Part shown: piece after piece, positions 1-7,511 of the stretch
Layout of the letters: each line of letters begins with the position of its first letter
Numbering within the stretch: the stretch's first letter is position 1
DNA from: Gemmatimonadota bacterium
GTDB lineage: Bacteria; Gemmatimonadota; Gemmatimonadetes; Longimicrobiales; Gaopeijiaceae
NCBI GenBank assembly: GCA_016873995.1
Contig: VGVR01000019.1
Location: forward strand, 1 to 63,191
Length of the DNA stretch: 63,191 nucleotides
Reading direction: 5' to 3'
Made by a program: the position numbers and the translations under genes
Notes under the pieces: model-generated
The model's input: the letters and a program-made list of their open reading frames with translations, nothing else
Told to the model about the DNA's origin: nothing
The model's database searches: none

Positions 1-840
1 ACCCGGCTGTTCGATGGCAAGGATTACTTCACGATCTATGACTTCGTGAAGGCGCACCAGCACTTCCTCGACCCGGAGTGGGATGGCGAGCCGGAACCGC
101 CGGAAGTGGATGAGCCGTGCTCCACTAGTGGCCGATCGCCCTGCGTGTGCGTCAAGCCTCCTCCCGGCCCGTGCCGTGTCTGCGGCCAGAGCCCCTGCGT
201 CTGTCCTGAAGAGCCGTGCCCCACATGCGGCCAGCGCCCGTGCGTGTGCCGGAGGAAGGCGAAGGTGAAGCTGGCCGACGGCAAAGAGCGCACGATCCAA
301 CACATGACCTGCACGAGCTTCTGGCATCCTGATGGAACTCCCATGAGCGCGCAGCAGTTCATGGAGCTGCTCTTCGGCAAGCTGCCCGACTTCTTCCACA
401 ACGAGGAGGAGTTGCGCGCCATTTGGAGCGCGCCAGACACGCGCAAGAAGCTGCTTCAGGGCCTCGCCGAGAAGGGCTTCGGGCATGATCAACTGGCCGA
501 GATGCAGCGGATCATAGACGCCGAGGCGAGCGATCTCTTTGACGTGCTAGCCTACGTTGCGTTTGCGATGACGCCTGTGACCCGCGACGTGCGCGCAGCC
601 AGCGCGCGTGTGCACTTGAGAGATCAGTTCAGCGACAAACAGCAGGCGTTTCTCAACTTCGTCCTTCAGCACTATGTCACGGTCGGCGTCGAAGAGCTTG
701 ACCTTGAAAAGCTGACGCCCCTGCTGAAGCTCAGGTATCACGACTCGATCGCCGATGCCGTGGCTCAATTGGGGGTGCCGGAGGAAATCGGCCGGATGTT
801 CACCGGGTTCCAGAAGTACCTTTACCTGACGGCGGCGTGA
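1..840 (+). CDS. hsdR: Type I restriction enzyme R subunit (HsdR), C-terminal part, cut by the window edge
   Basis: The reading frame is open from base 1 and ends at TGA 838-840 (279 residues visible). It matches the EcoEI-type C-terminal domain of HsdR, the ATP-dependent translocase/nuclease subunit of type I restriction-modification: GKDYFTIYDFVKAH near the start, VKLADGKERTIQHM, LFGKLPDFF, SAPDTRKKLL, SDLFDVLAYVA, KQQAFLNFVL and GFQKYLY at the end. The N-terminal nuclease and helicase motors lie outside the window. A Cys-rich linker (residues 40-83) has three tandem units of the form C-x2-CG-x2-PCVC, the first degenerate, so it may bind metal. HsdM and HsdS would be expected to the left. 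The gene sits next to a tRNA-derived attachment scar, which suggests it rides on an integrated island. Confidence 0.9.
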   Translation, partial: TRLFDGKDYFTIYDFVKAHQHFLDPEWDGEPEPPEVDEPCSTSGRSPCVCVKPPPGPCRVCGQSPCVCPEEPCPTCGQRPCVCRRKAKVKLADGKERTIQHMTCTSFWHPDGTPMSAQQFMELLFGKLPDFFHNEEELRAIWSAPDTRKKLLQGLAEKGFGHDQLAEMQRIIDAEASDLFDVLAYVAFAMTPVTRDVRAASARVHLRDQFSDKQQAFLNFVLQHYVTVGVEELDLEKLTPLLKLRYHDSIADAVAQLGVPEEIGRMFTGFQKYLYLTAA

Positions 841-1096
841 TTCAATTGGGTTGCGCCACTGAGGTATCCCAGGGGCTCCCCACCTACTGACCTAGAACGA
901 CACGCCCGCGGGAACGCCCTAGGCGCACCCCCGGCGAGGCCCCTCACTTTCGATGCTTGGCCGAGGTGGAGGAATGGGCTGAGCCGCGTAATCCTGCCCA
1001 CGCTCGTGCGCCTATTGGTATTGGGGCGACCGTTCCTCCGAGCTGACGTCCCATCCAGCCATTGCTGCTGGTCTCCTCCGCCCTCATTCTGGCCCC

Positions 1097-1351
1097 ATGA
1101 TCACGGGAATCGTTATATGGGCCGTGTGGATGGTCGGGTACTTGGGTGTCGCGGCCCTGAGCGTAATCGCCGGCGCGGCAATGGTTACCTGCGTGCGCCG
1201 GACCTGGCAGCAGATCCGACTCGACGACGATGTCGGAACGCATCAGCGAGTGTTGGATGGCATGGAGCGCATCGAGACGCGACTTGAGGCGCTTAAAGAG
1301 CGGATAGATCGCATGGACGAGCAGCGGATCGGCCCTGGGGAGGGTCCGTGA
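1097..1351 (+). CDS. Small membrane protein with C-terminal coiled coil, unknown function
   Basis: An 84-residue protein. An N-terminal hydrophobic segment (about residues 2-30, with small residues GVAALSVIAGAA) is followed by a charged helical tail with heptad-like hydrophobic spacing (VLDGMERIETRLEALKERIDRM), so a single-pass protein with a cytoplasmic coiled coil is likely. I recognise no family. Its stop overlaps the GTG of the next small frame by 4 bases, which suggests translational coupling. There is no strong Shine-Dalgarno sequence. It lies between the HsdR gene and the tRNA-Ser scar and is probably island cargo. Confidence 0.55.
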   Translation: MITGIVIWAVWMVGYLGVAALSVIAGAAMVTCVRRTWQQIRLDDDVGTHQRVLDGMERIETRLEALKERIDRMDEQRIGPGEGP

Positions 1352-1641
1352 TTCGCGTCCAAATCACCGCCGCCTTCGAGGAAGACGAACTCGGTCCTGC
1401 CGAGAGCTACGTTGAGCGCTTCGTGTTGCCGGAATGGTTCGCGAGAGACGCGGCGGACGCACATGCGTATTTGCTCCTGCTGCTCTCGACCCAGGACTAC
1501 CTGGAGCTGTCTCGGGTCGGAGGTGAGCCGGTTCCGTCTTGTGACGGTGGGGTTGGCGGGGTAACTCTGCCAACGTTTTGCCAACGCAGCGCGCAGACAG
1601 GCGCAACGCAACGCAACGCGTTTGCTGCACCGGTGGCCTGA
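1348..1641 (+). CDS. Hypothetical protein at the island edge, possibly with a non-native C terminus
   Basis: A 97-residue frame starting at GTG 1348, overlapping the previous stop (GTGA). Residues 1-60 look like an ordinary acidic soluble protein (AAFEEDELGPAESYVERF, AHAYLLLLLSTQDYL). From about residue 65 the translation runs through direct repeats that I read as recombinase arm-type sites (GCCAACG repeats, ACGCAAC repeats), so the tail is probably not under protein selection and the original gene may have been shortened. No family recognised. Coding status rests on frame length and coupling only. Confidence 0.4.
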   Translation: MIRVQITAAFEEDELGPAESYVERFVLPEWFARDAADAHAYLLLLLSTQDYLELSRVGGEPVPSCDGGVGGVTLPTFCQRSAQTGATQRNAFAAPVA

Positions 1642-1683
1642 AACTCCTGCTCCGACAACGAAACGCAACCAGACGCAACCGCA
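1569..1683. repeat. Cluster of short direct repeats next to the tRNA-Ser scar (candidate integrase arm sites)
   Basis: GCCAACG occurs at 1569-1575 and 1580-1586, 11 bp apart. A run of ACGCAAC units follows at about 1602-1620, and ACGCAACC occurs twice 10 bp apart between 1664 and 1681. Clustered direct repeats spaced by about one helical turn beside an att core are typical of arm-type binding sites of tyrosine recombinases. No integrase gene is inside the window, so the role is inferred. Confidence 0.4.
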
Positions 1684-1702
1684 GGCAAAACGTCGCTGCG
1701 AA

Positions 1703-1756
1703 CTTGAAAACCGGCAGCCTGCAAAGGCTACGTGGGTTCGAATCCCACCCCCTCCG
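1703..1756 (+). other. 3' fragment of a tRNA-Ser(TGA) gene: candidate attachment site (attL/attR scar)
   Basis: The 54 nt begin in the anticodon loop (CTTGAAAACC, anticodon TGA). They continue with the 3' anticodon strand, a variable arm (AGCCT-GCAA-AGGCT), a perfect T-arm (GTGGG-TTCGAAT-CCCAC) and the 3' acceptor strand CCCCTCC plus discriminator G. No 5' half (a GGAGGGG... start) is present upstream, so this is not a functional tRNA. A duplicate of the 3' half starting in the anticodon loop is the classic product of tyrosine-recombinase integration into a tRNA gene. The intact tRNA should lie at the other end of the element, beyond the left edge. Confidence 0.75.
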
Positions 1757-2108
1757 TAAGAACGGCTGTCCGCGAAAGGCGGCCTCGTCCGGTCCTCAAA
1801 GTCCTCGAGTTCGAACCCACGCGATTTCCGTAGGAAATCGCCGAGTGGGTTCGAGCCGAGCGACAGGGATGACACTCGGAGTCCGCGGGCATAGTCGCGA
1901 GGCCACGGGCGCGAAGCGCCGTGAATCCCACCCCCTCCGCTAATTGCGTCCGCCCGATACTGGGGCCCAACGCCGTAGTCGGAGTCTGCCCGTTCGGACC
2001 CACGCGATTTCCGAAGAATAGCGCCACGTGGGATCGAGCTGAGCGACTGGAGTGGTCATCGAAGCCCGAGCGATGACTCGCGAGGCCACGGGGCGCGAAG
2101 CGCCCGTG
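1741..2108. repeat. Two tandem ~184-bp units, each opening with a tRNA-Ser-like 3' end
   Basis: Unit 1 spans 1741-1923 and unit 2 spans 1924-2108. Both open with the same 16 bases (AATCCCACCCCCTCCG) and a third opening appears at 2109. Each unit carries an inverted repeat around CGATTTCC (unit 1: 1812-1853, arms CGAACCCAC and GTGGGTTCG enclosing CGATTTCC/GGAAATCG), then a shared GCGAGGCCACGGG...GCGAAGCGCC segment. Unit 2 is more diverged. The roughly 1 kb from 1641 to 2620 otherwise shows no convincing gene; minus-strand frames here encode EGVGFEPT-like strings, a known artefact of reading tRNA 3' ends backwards. Confidence 0.7.
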
Positions 2109-2121
2109 AATCCCACCACCT

Positions 2122-2200
2122 CCCGAAGCGCTGACCGCCGAGACGATCTCAACGCAGCGAGATCAATCTCTTGCCCTCCGTTGAGTTAAACGCTGACGCT
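2122..2200. repeat. Dispersed repeat, copy 1 (CCGCCGAGACGATC...CTCCGTTGA)
   Basis: This copy shares CCCGAAGCG, ACCGCCGAGACGATC, GCAGCGAGATC and CCCTCCGTTGA in the same order with copy 2 at 5303-5379, and more weakly with copy 3 at 6971-7023. The three copies bound the decaying RCC1/PD40/serine-hydrolase segment. It is non-coding, and no transposase or terminal structure is seen. Confidence 0.65.
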
Positions 2201-2619
2201 AGTATGGTGGGACGACTTCCTCGTTGAGCCGGGGCCGCCGGCGAGTTAGCCACTCCCTGCGTCGGACGTCCAAGGTCAGTCAATCGCGGAGCACGATGGC
2301 ATGCCCAGGGGGTTGTGCTTGGCGTGATAGCGTGGCACCCGCGTGGCAGATAACCTGTGCTGGGTCTCTTGTCGGTGAGTGAAGCGAGCCGACCATGGTG
2401 CCCCGCGCCATGTCTACTTGCCGACCTAATCGCCGCCACATAGCATGTCCAGTCGTACCTCTTCGGCCCGGAGCCATTCGCATGCGCACCCTATGCGCGG
2501 TTGTCGTACCGTCGACACCAGCGCCGGCATCGAGTCCAAGCGGCACCGAGGTCCTCTGCGCCCGAAACCGCCCTTCTCCCTCGACGTTCACGGGCATCTA
2601 CGCGACAGCTCGCGACGGC

Positions 2620-4731
2620 GTGTGCCCACGGACGGTCGCCCGCACGCGAGCGCTCTCGCTCGTCGCCCTTTCCATTGGCGTTGCTGCCTGCAGCAACGAC
2701 GCCGTGCCAACTGCTCTTGTACCCGAAGACGTGGTTCCGCAGCAGCTGATCAGCGACGCGGTGCACCTCGGCAAGCCGCATTTATACTTCCTCCCCCCGA
2801 TGGTGAGCGCGCCGGTGGTCGGCGGAGTATTCGATCCCGCGCTCGCGCCGAACGTGGAGATCTGCGTGTTGTCGGGTGCGAGCTGCGGGTCCGTTCTCAC
2901 GACCTTCGTGCCCGGAACGACCTCGACCAACGTGCGGCTCGACGCGACGGCCCAGCATTACATCGTGAACTGGCACACAAACAACTTCGATCTCGATCCG
3001 GCGAAGACGTATCGCATACGCGTGCTGGTGGGCGGCGTATAGCTGGGCTTCGCCGACGTCGACGTGGTCAACTCGGGCCGCGAGCTCAAGAACGTCATCA
3101 CGAACGAGTACATCCCGCTCCTCGATGGCCGGACGCTGCCCATCAAGTTCAGGCCCGAGCAGGGGTTCTTGGGCACGATCGAGGTGACACCGAATCAGGC
3201 ATCCGTCGTCGAGACGATGACGCAGCAGTTCGCTGCAGTGGCCTACGACCTCCACGGGGCGACGCTCCCGGCGACGTTCACGTGGGGGAGTGGTGACACG
3301 GATGTCGCGACGGTGGACGAGATGGGGCTGGCGACCGGCCTGGCCGATGGGACCGTCGCGATCAGCGCCTCGGCGGCTGGGGTCACCGGCGGCGCCACGC
3401 TCGATGTGATCGGCGTGGCGCGCATCGAAGTGGCGCCGATCGAGGCGACCCAAGCGCCCGGCGCCACGCAGGAGTTCATGGCGATCCTTTACGCCGCAGA
3501 CGACTCTGTACTCAGCGGGCCGACGGTGACGTGGGCGAGCTCGGACACGGATGTGGCCACGGTCGACCAGGACGGGCTCGCGACGGCGGTTGCGGACGGG
3601 GTGGCGACGATCAGCGCGAGTGCGGCGGGGGAGGTGGGGCTGGCGACACTGACGGTGCAGGGTGGGATCGTGGCAATCGGAGCCGGCGGCTCCCACTCGT
3701 GCGCGCTCGACGCGACGGGTAGGGCGTACTGCTGGGGCCAAAACGGATTCGGACAGTTGGGCGACGGCACCACGACTTCGCGGCTGACGGCCGTTCCAGT
3801 GGCCACTGACGTCAGGTTCGCGGCGATCAGCACCGGAAATGAGCATACGTGCGCGCTCACCGCGGACGGGCACGCCTACTGCTGGGGCGACAATCGATCT
3901 GGGCAGCTCGGAGACGGGACGAACATCGACCGCTCCATGCCCACGGAGATCACCGGTACGTACACGTTGATCGCAGCCAGCCGATCGGGATTGCACACGT
4001 GCGCGCTCGCGCCCGACGGGCGCGCCTTCTGCTGGGGAAGCAACAGCTTTGGTGGGCTCGGCGTGGGGGGCGGGGGCAATCGCAACGTTCCGACGGCAGT
4101 GTTGCCTCCGTCGGGGCAGCCGACGCCGCTGAGCTTTGCCGACCTCAGCGCCGGTGAGCGTCACACGTGCGCCGTGACGACGAACGGAGACGCCTACTGC
4201 TGGGGGTTAAACAACAGTGGGCAGCTAGGCGATGCCACGATCACCACGAGCTTCAGGCCCGTGCCGGTGATGTCACTGATCGACTTCGACCATGTCACGG
4301 CCGGGTTCGTCCACACCTGTGCTCTGTCGTCGGGCGAGGCCTATTGCTGGGGGCGGGGCCTCAACGGCCAGTTGGGCAACAACTCCCCGGACCAGCAATC
4401 CACGCCAGTGCCGGTCGCTACCACCGAGCACTTCGAGACTCTTTCAGCGGGGGGGCGCAACACCTGCGGCCTCACGCCGACTGGTGTCGCCTACTGCTGG
4501 GGAGCCAACAACTTCGGCCAGGCAGGCGTGGGGGCGCCGGGACCGAAGCTCATGGTGCCCGCGCTGGTCGCAGGCTCGACGACCTTCTCCTCGCTGTCCG
4601 TGGGGCGGAACCACGCGTGTGCGGTCAGCACCGGCGGCGAGGCGTTTTGCTGGTGGCGAAACATCAGCGGTGAGGTCGGCAACGGCACGCAAGTTATCCA
4701 GCCCATGCCGGACGAGGTGATCTTCCCGTGA
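2620..4731 (+). pseudogene. RCC1-repeat lipoprotein with two Ig-like (BIG2) domains, interrupted by an in-frame TAG at 3040-3042
   Basis: One continuous frame. A GTG start at 2620 gives a short signal with lipobox (LSIGVAAC), then a beta-rich N-terminal domain, an amber codon after RIRVLVGGV, and resumption in the same frame with LGFADVDVV and DGRTLPIKF, a junction normally continuous in homologues. Two BIG2-like domains follow (about 3175-3410 and 3420-3660), then about seven RCC1-type propeller blades, each with HxCAL...AYCWG cysteines (3660-4725). The protein would be an exported surface propeller; its ligand is unknown. The TAG may be a CAG-to-TAG change, sequencing error or true inactivation; the 3' part is otherwise intact and could start at GTG 3064. 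The frame is also open upstream to about 2395. Confidence 0.7.
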
Positions 4732-4759
4732 CCAAAGCGGCTGTGGATTGAAGCGCGGC

Positions 4760-4789
4760 GGGGCGCCGAAGAGGAGCGTTCGGCGCCCC
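4760..4789 (+). terminator. Strong hairpin just after the RCC1 gene
   Basis: A perfect 11-bp stem (GGGGCGCCGAA / TTCGGCGCCCC) with an 8-nt loop lies 29 bases past the RCC1 stop. There is no T-tract, so intrinsic termination is uncertain. Confidence 0.4.
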
Positions 4790-4815
4790 ACCTCCTCCTC
4801 CCCTCGGCCTCGTCT

Positions 4816-5241
4816 AGGCGATTCGAGTTCTCACCTAACCAGCAGTGGGTCCTCTGGACGGCGATCGGTCGGCGGCAGTACGAGGTGTTCGTGTCCGCAT
4901 TTCCGCTGGGCGGGGCGGTGTACCCAGTTACTCCGGAGGGGTGCATTGAGGGTAAGTGGATGCCCAACGGGCGGGAGATCGTCTGCCAGGGGTCCGATGG
5001 TTTTCTCTACTCCGTTCCATTGGATTTCAGCGACGGCCGCGTGACAGGCGGCACGCCCCGCCGCCTGACGCACGTGCGACTGCTCGACACAGCGGGACAC
5101 TCATGGGCACTGAGCCCGGACGGCCAGCGCATGCTGTTCGTGGCCGCACCTCCGAGGGACTCGGCGCGGGTCCTGACGGTGGTCACCAACTACGCCAGCC
5201 TGTTGCGCCGGAAGGTCGAAGAGGCGGGGGGGCTGCGGTAG
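4816..5241 (+). pseudogene. C-terminal remnant of a PD40/WD40-like beta-propeller protein (TolB-like)
   Basis: The frame reads RFEFSPNQQWVLW..., YEVFVSAFPLGG, GKWMPNGREIVCQ, SVPLDF and HSWALSPDGQRMLFV, ending at TAG 5239-5241. These are PD40 propeller blades as found at the C terminus of TolB-like proteins and of Ser/Thr kinases with a WD40-like tail. No N-terminal part, signal peptide or kinase domain exists upstream; before 4816 the sequence is the hairpin region. About 140 residues remain of a protein normally several hundred long, so it is a 5'-truncated remnant. A second, independent PD40 remnant sits at 6859-6975, beyond the intervening hydrolase gene. Confidence 0.6.
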
Positions 5242-5379
5242 ACGGAGGGGCTGAAGGACCGCGTGAGCGGTTCGAGCCGAGGCGCGGAAGCGGAGACGAT
5301 AGCCCGAAGCGTCTACCGCCGAGACGATCGAGCGCAGCGAGATCCATCCCACCCCTCCGTTGAACTACACTCGGACGCT
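5242..5379. repeat. Dispersed repeat copy 2 within a larger inverted-repeat element
   Basis: Bases 5303-5379 are copy 2 of the repeat described at 2122. The larger element is bounded by a 9-bp inverted repeat: ACGGAGGGG (5242-5250) and CCCCTCCGT (5352-5360), the same bases as a GGAGGGG/CCCCTCC tRNA-Ser acceptor stem. A small internal hairpin ACCGC-GTGA-GCGGT follows the left arm. It starts at the end of the PD40 remnant. The region to 5519 has no gene. Confidence 0.5.
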
Positions 5380-5518
5380 TCGGCGCACCAACCGGGCGCC
5401 TTCGCGACGTTCCAGTATCTGTTCAGGATGCTGGCTCGGCCCATGGCCGCGGCCGCATGGCGGCCGCGCCTCGGGGCGCCTACAGTGAGCGCTCGGCGAA
5501 CCCGAGCCCGGAGCGCCC

Positions 5519-6802
5519 ATGCGTCGCCAATTCCGTCCGGCCGCCGTGCCGGCCGCCCTCCTCCTCGCAGGCTCGTTGGCACTGGGCCCGCTGGCCGTCC
5601 CTGCCTTCGCGCAGGACCTGCCGCGCGCGACGCCGGAGGAGGTCGGCCTCTCGTCCGAGCGGCTCGAGCGGGTCGGCGAGGTCTTCCAGGAGTACGCCGA
5701 CGCGGGGCGCCTCGCGGGCGCGGTCGGCATGGTCGTGCGGCACGGGAAGGTGGCCTGGGTGGACGCGCGGGGCATGCGCGACCTCGCCGCGCGCGACCCC
5801 ATGGAGGCGAACGACATCTTCCGCATCTACTCGATGACCAAGCCCGTCACCAGCGTGGCCGTGATGATGCTCTACGAGGAGGGCCGCTTCTTCCTCGACG
5901 AGCCCGTCGGGCGCTACCTGCCCGAGCTGGCGAACTTGCCGGTCGCGCGCGTCGCCGACGCCACCGGCCCCGACAACATTCCCACGGAGCGCGCGACGCG
6001 CCCCATGACCATCCGCGACCTGCTCCGCCACACGTCCGGGCTCACGTACGGGTCGTTCTCCAACACCGTGGTCGACCAGGTGTATCGGCAGGCGAACCCG
6101 CTCGGGCAGGCCACGCTCGCCGACATGGTCACGGAGCTCGGCAAGATCCCACTCCTCTTCCAGCCCGGCACGCGCTGGAACTACAGCGTGTCGACGGACG
6201 TCCTCGGCAGGCTGGTGGAGGTCGTGAGCGGAAAGCCGTTCGACGTGTTCCTGCGGGAGCGCATCTTCGAGCCGCTCGGCATGGACGACACGGGCTTCTT
6301 CGTGCGGCCGGCCGCGCGCAGGCGGTTCGCCGAGCTCTACGGGCACGCCGGCGCAGGGGGCACGCTCGAGGTCGTGGGCGCGGGCTCGTACGCACCCGAG
6401 GAAACGTTCTTCTCGGGCGGCGGCGGGCTCGTCTCGACCGCGCAGGACTATGCGCGCTTCGCCCAGATGCTGCTGAACGGCGGCGAGCTCGACGGCGCAC
6501 GCATCCTCTCGCCGTCCACCATCGCGCTCATGACGACCGACCACGTGAACGACGACGGCACGAGCTTCCTGGCAGACGGTTGGGGCTTCGGCCTCGGCTT
6601 CACCGTGAAGGACCAGGCCGCTCTCGACGGGCTGCCCGACTCCGTGGGCACGTACTACTGGTTCGGCGCTGCCGGCACGTCGTTCTGGATCGACCCGGCG
6701 CAGGACCTGATCGGCATCTTCATGATCCAGATCAACCCGAATCGGGACGTGAACTTCCGCGACCAGTTCAAGCGGATGGTCTACGCGGCGCTGGTGGAGT
6801 AG
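5519..6802 (+). CDS. Secreted serine hydrolase of the beta-lactamase class C / penicillin-binding-like family
   Basis: 427 residues with a signal peptide (cleavage likely after AFA, residue 31). Serine beta-lactamase-like fold: S-M-T-K at 105-108 supplies the nucleophile Ser and general-base Lys, followed by the usual helix (PVTSVAVMMLYEEGRFFLDEPV), IRDLLRHTSGLTYG, and Y222-S-V in the position of the YxN motif. The C-terminal part has FFSGGGGLVSTAQDYARF and WFGAAGTSFWIDP. The family includes esterases, D-aminopeptidases and PBP4-like proteins, so the substrate cannot be told; true beta-lactamase activity is not implied. It is intact although flanked by PD40 remnants and repeats. Confidence 0.88.
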   Translation: MRRQFRPAAVPAALLLAGSLALGPLAVPAFAQDLPRATPEEVGLSSERLERVGEVFQEYADAGRLAGAVGMVVRHGKVAWVDARGMRDLAARDPMEANDIFRIYSMTKPVTSVAVMMLYEEGRFFLDEPVGRYLPELANLPVARVADATGPDNIPTERATRPMTIRDLLRHTSGLTYGSFSNTVVDQVYRQANPLGQATLADMVTELGKIPLLFQPGTRWNYSVSTDVLGRLVEVVSGKPFDVFLRERIFEPLGMDDTGFFVRPAARRRFAELYGHAGAGGTLEVVGAGSYAPEETFFSGGGGLVSTAQDYARFAQMLLNGGELDGARILSPSTIALMTTDHVNDDGTSFLADGWGFGLGFTVKDQAALDGLPDSVGTYYWFGAAGTSFWIDPAQDLIGIFMIQINPNRDVNFRDQFKRMVYAALVE

Positions 6803-6858
6803 GAGACGCGGGCGGGTCGGCCGACGACCGTTACCACTCGCTTCCGCGTCGGGCAGCG

Positions 6859-6975
6859 AAGTGGACATCGAACGAGGGCGGGACGTACCAGGTGTACCTG
6901 CGACCGTTCCCCGACGTGGAGCGGACCCGCATCCAAGTATCGACCGACGGGGGCTCCATGCCAGCGTGGTCCTGA
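6859..6975 (+). pseudogene. Second PD40 beta-propeller remnant (single blade and tail)
   Basis: A 38-residue stretch before TGA 6973-6975 reads KWTSNEGGTYQVYLRPFPD...IQVSTDGGSMPAWS, a textbook blade of the PD40 domain of TolB-like proteins or kinases. Nothing of the rest of the gene is present: the bases upstream belong to the hydrolase 3' end. It aligns to the same part of the domain as the remnant at 4816, so these are two separate paralogue relics, not halves of one gene. Confidence 0.55.
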
Positions 6976-7023
6976 CCGCCGACGCGATCGAGCAGCGAGA
7001 TCCATCCACCCCCTCCGTTGATG
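6971..7023. repeat. Dispersed repeat, copy 3
   Basis: A short version of the repeat at 2122 and 5303: CTGACCGCCGACGCGATCGA, AGCAGCGAGATCCATCC, CCCCCTCCGTTGA. As with copy 2 it begins at the end of a PD40 remnant, so it may once have been part of that gene's 3' flank and have been duplicated with it. Confidence 0.5.
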
Positions 7024-7053
7024 TAGGCAACGAAACCACGGACCGGAGAACCC

Positions 7054-7284
7054 ATGGCCCCCAATGACCGCACCGACGAACTCCTCGCGCAGATCCCCGA
7101 GACGCAGCGCGCGCACTTCGAGGAGTATCGGCGCGTCACGACGGAGAGCCTCGAGATGCAGCGCCGGGCGACGGACGCGCAAGCGCGCCACCTCGTCGTC
7201 TACCGACGGGGCATGGTCGTCGGGGCCATCATCATCGTCGGTCTCATCGGATACGCGCTCTGGCTGGGAACGCTGATCCGCTAG
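7054..7284 (+). CDS. Small single-pass membrane protein, unknown
   Basis: 76 residues: an N-terminal charged helix (about 1-50, heptad-like, e.g. AHFEEYRRVTTESLEMQRRATDAQ), then one C-terminal transmembrane helix (GMVVGAIIIVGLIGYALWLGTL). ATG 7054 follows CCGGAGAACCC, a moderate Shine-Dalgarno sequence. Likely a tail-anchored inner-membrane protein. No family recognised. It sits between repeat copy 3 and the start of the oxidation block. Confidence 0.6.
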   Translation: MAPNDRTDELLAQIPETQRAHFEEYRRVTTESLEMQRRATDAQARHLVVYRRGMVVGAIIIVGLIGYALWLGTLIR

Positions 7285-7292
7285 AGTCGCTC

Positions 7293-7367
7293 ATGCCTGG
7301 CCTCCTCGTCCGTATCACGAAGGCAGCCGACGGCAACGCCGCGCTCCGCTGTGTGCACGGTGGCTTC
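7293..7367 (+). pseudogene. N-terminal relic of the hypothetical family seen intact at 21429
   Basis: The first 25 codons read MPGLLVRITKAADGNAALRC..., closely matching MPDPLVRIKKKSDGNAALSC at the start of the intact gene at 21429-21923. After about 7367 the similarity is lost and the frame merely runs on into the SMP-30 gene. A long frame 7293-8570 therefore exists, but its first 73 codons are not part of the lactonase. Confidence 0.5.
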
Positions 7368-7443
7368 GACGGCGAGCGCTGGCGAACCTCGCGGTGGCGT
7401 CCTAGAATCGGCAGGACTTTCCTGCAGGACGAAGGAGGCGGCC

Positions 7444-7509
7444 ATGACCCCGTTGCGATCGATCCTCAGTCGAGCGGGCTTCCCGAAAGCCGCCGCGCTC
7501 GGGGGCTGA
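7444..7509 (+). CDS. Possible 21-codon leader ORF with a strong Shine-Dalgarno sequence
   Basis: ATG 7444 is preceded by GAAGGAGGC (7431-7439), the best ribosome site in this neighbourhood. It encodes MTPLRSILSRAGFPKAAALGG and stops at TGA 7507-7509, two bases before the ATG of the SMP-30-like gene. Ribosomes ending here could re-initiate at 7512, which has no good site of its own. It may be a leader peptide or a frameshifted former N terminus of the downstream gene. Confidence 0.35.
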   Translation: MTPLRSILSRAGFPKAAALGG

Positions 7510-7511
7510 GC

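Noticed and set aside
1243..2027. Minus-strand ORFs with GGGIRTHV and EGVGFEPT strings
   Set aside because: These are the well-known false translations of the antisense of tRNA 3' ends (T-arm GTGGGTTCGAATCCC), here repeated with the tRNA-Ser scar and its tandem units. No other coding signal.
5263..6975. 570-codon plus-strand ORF overlapping the serine hydrolase
   Set aside because: It is an out-of-frame shadow of the hydrolase; only its last 38 codons (the PD40 relic) have any similarity.
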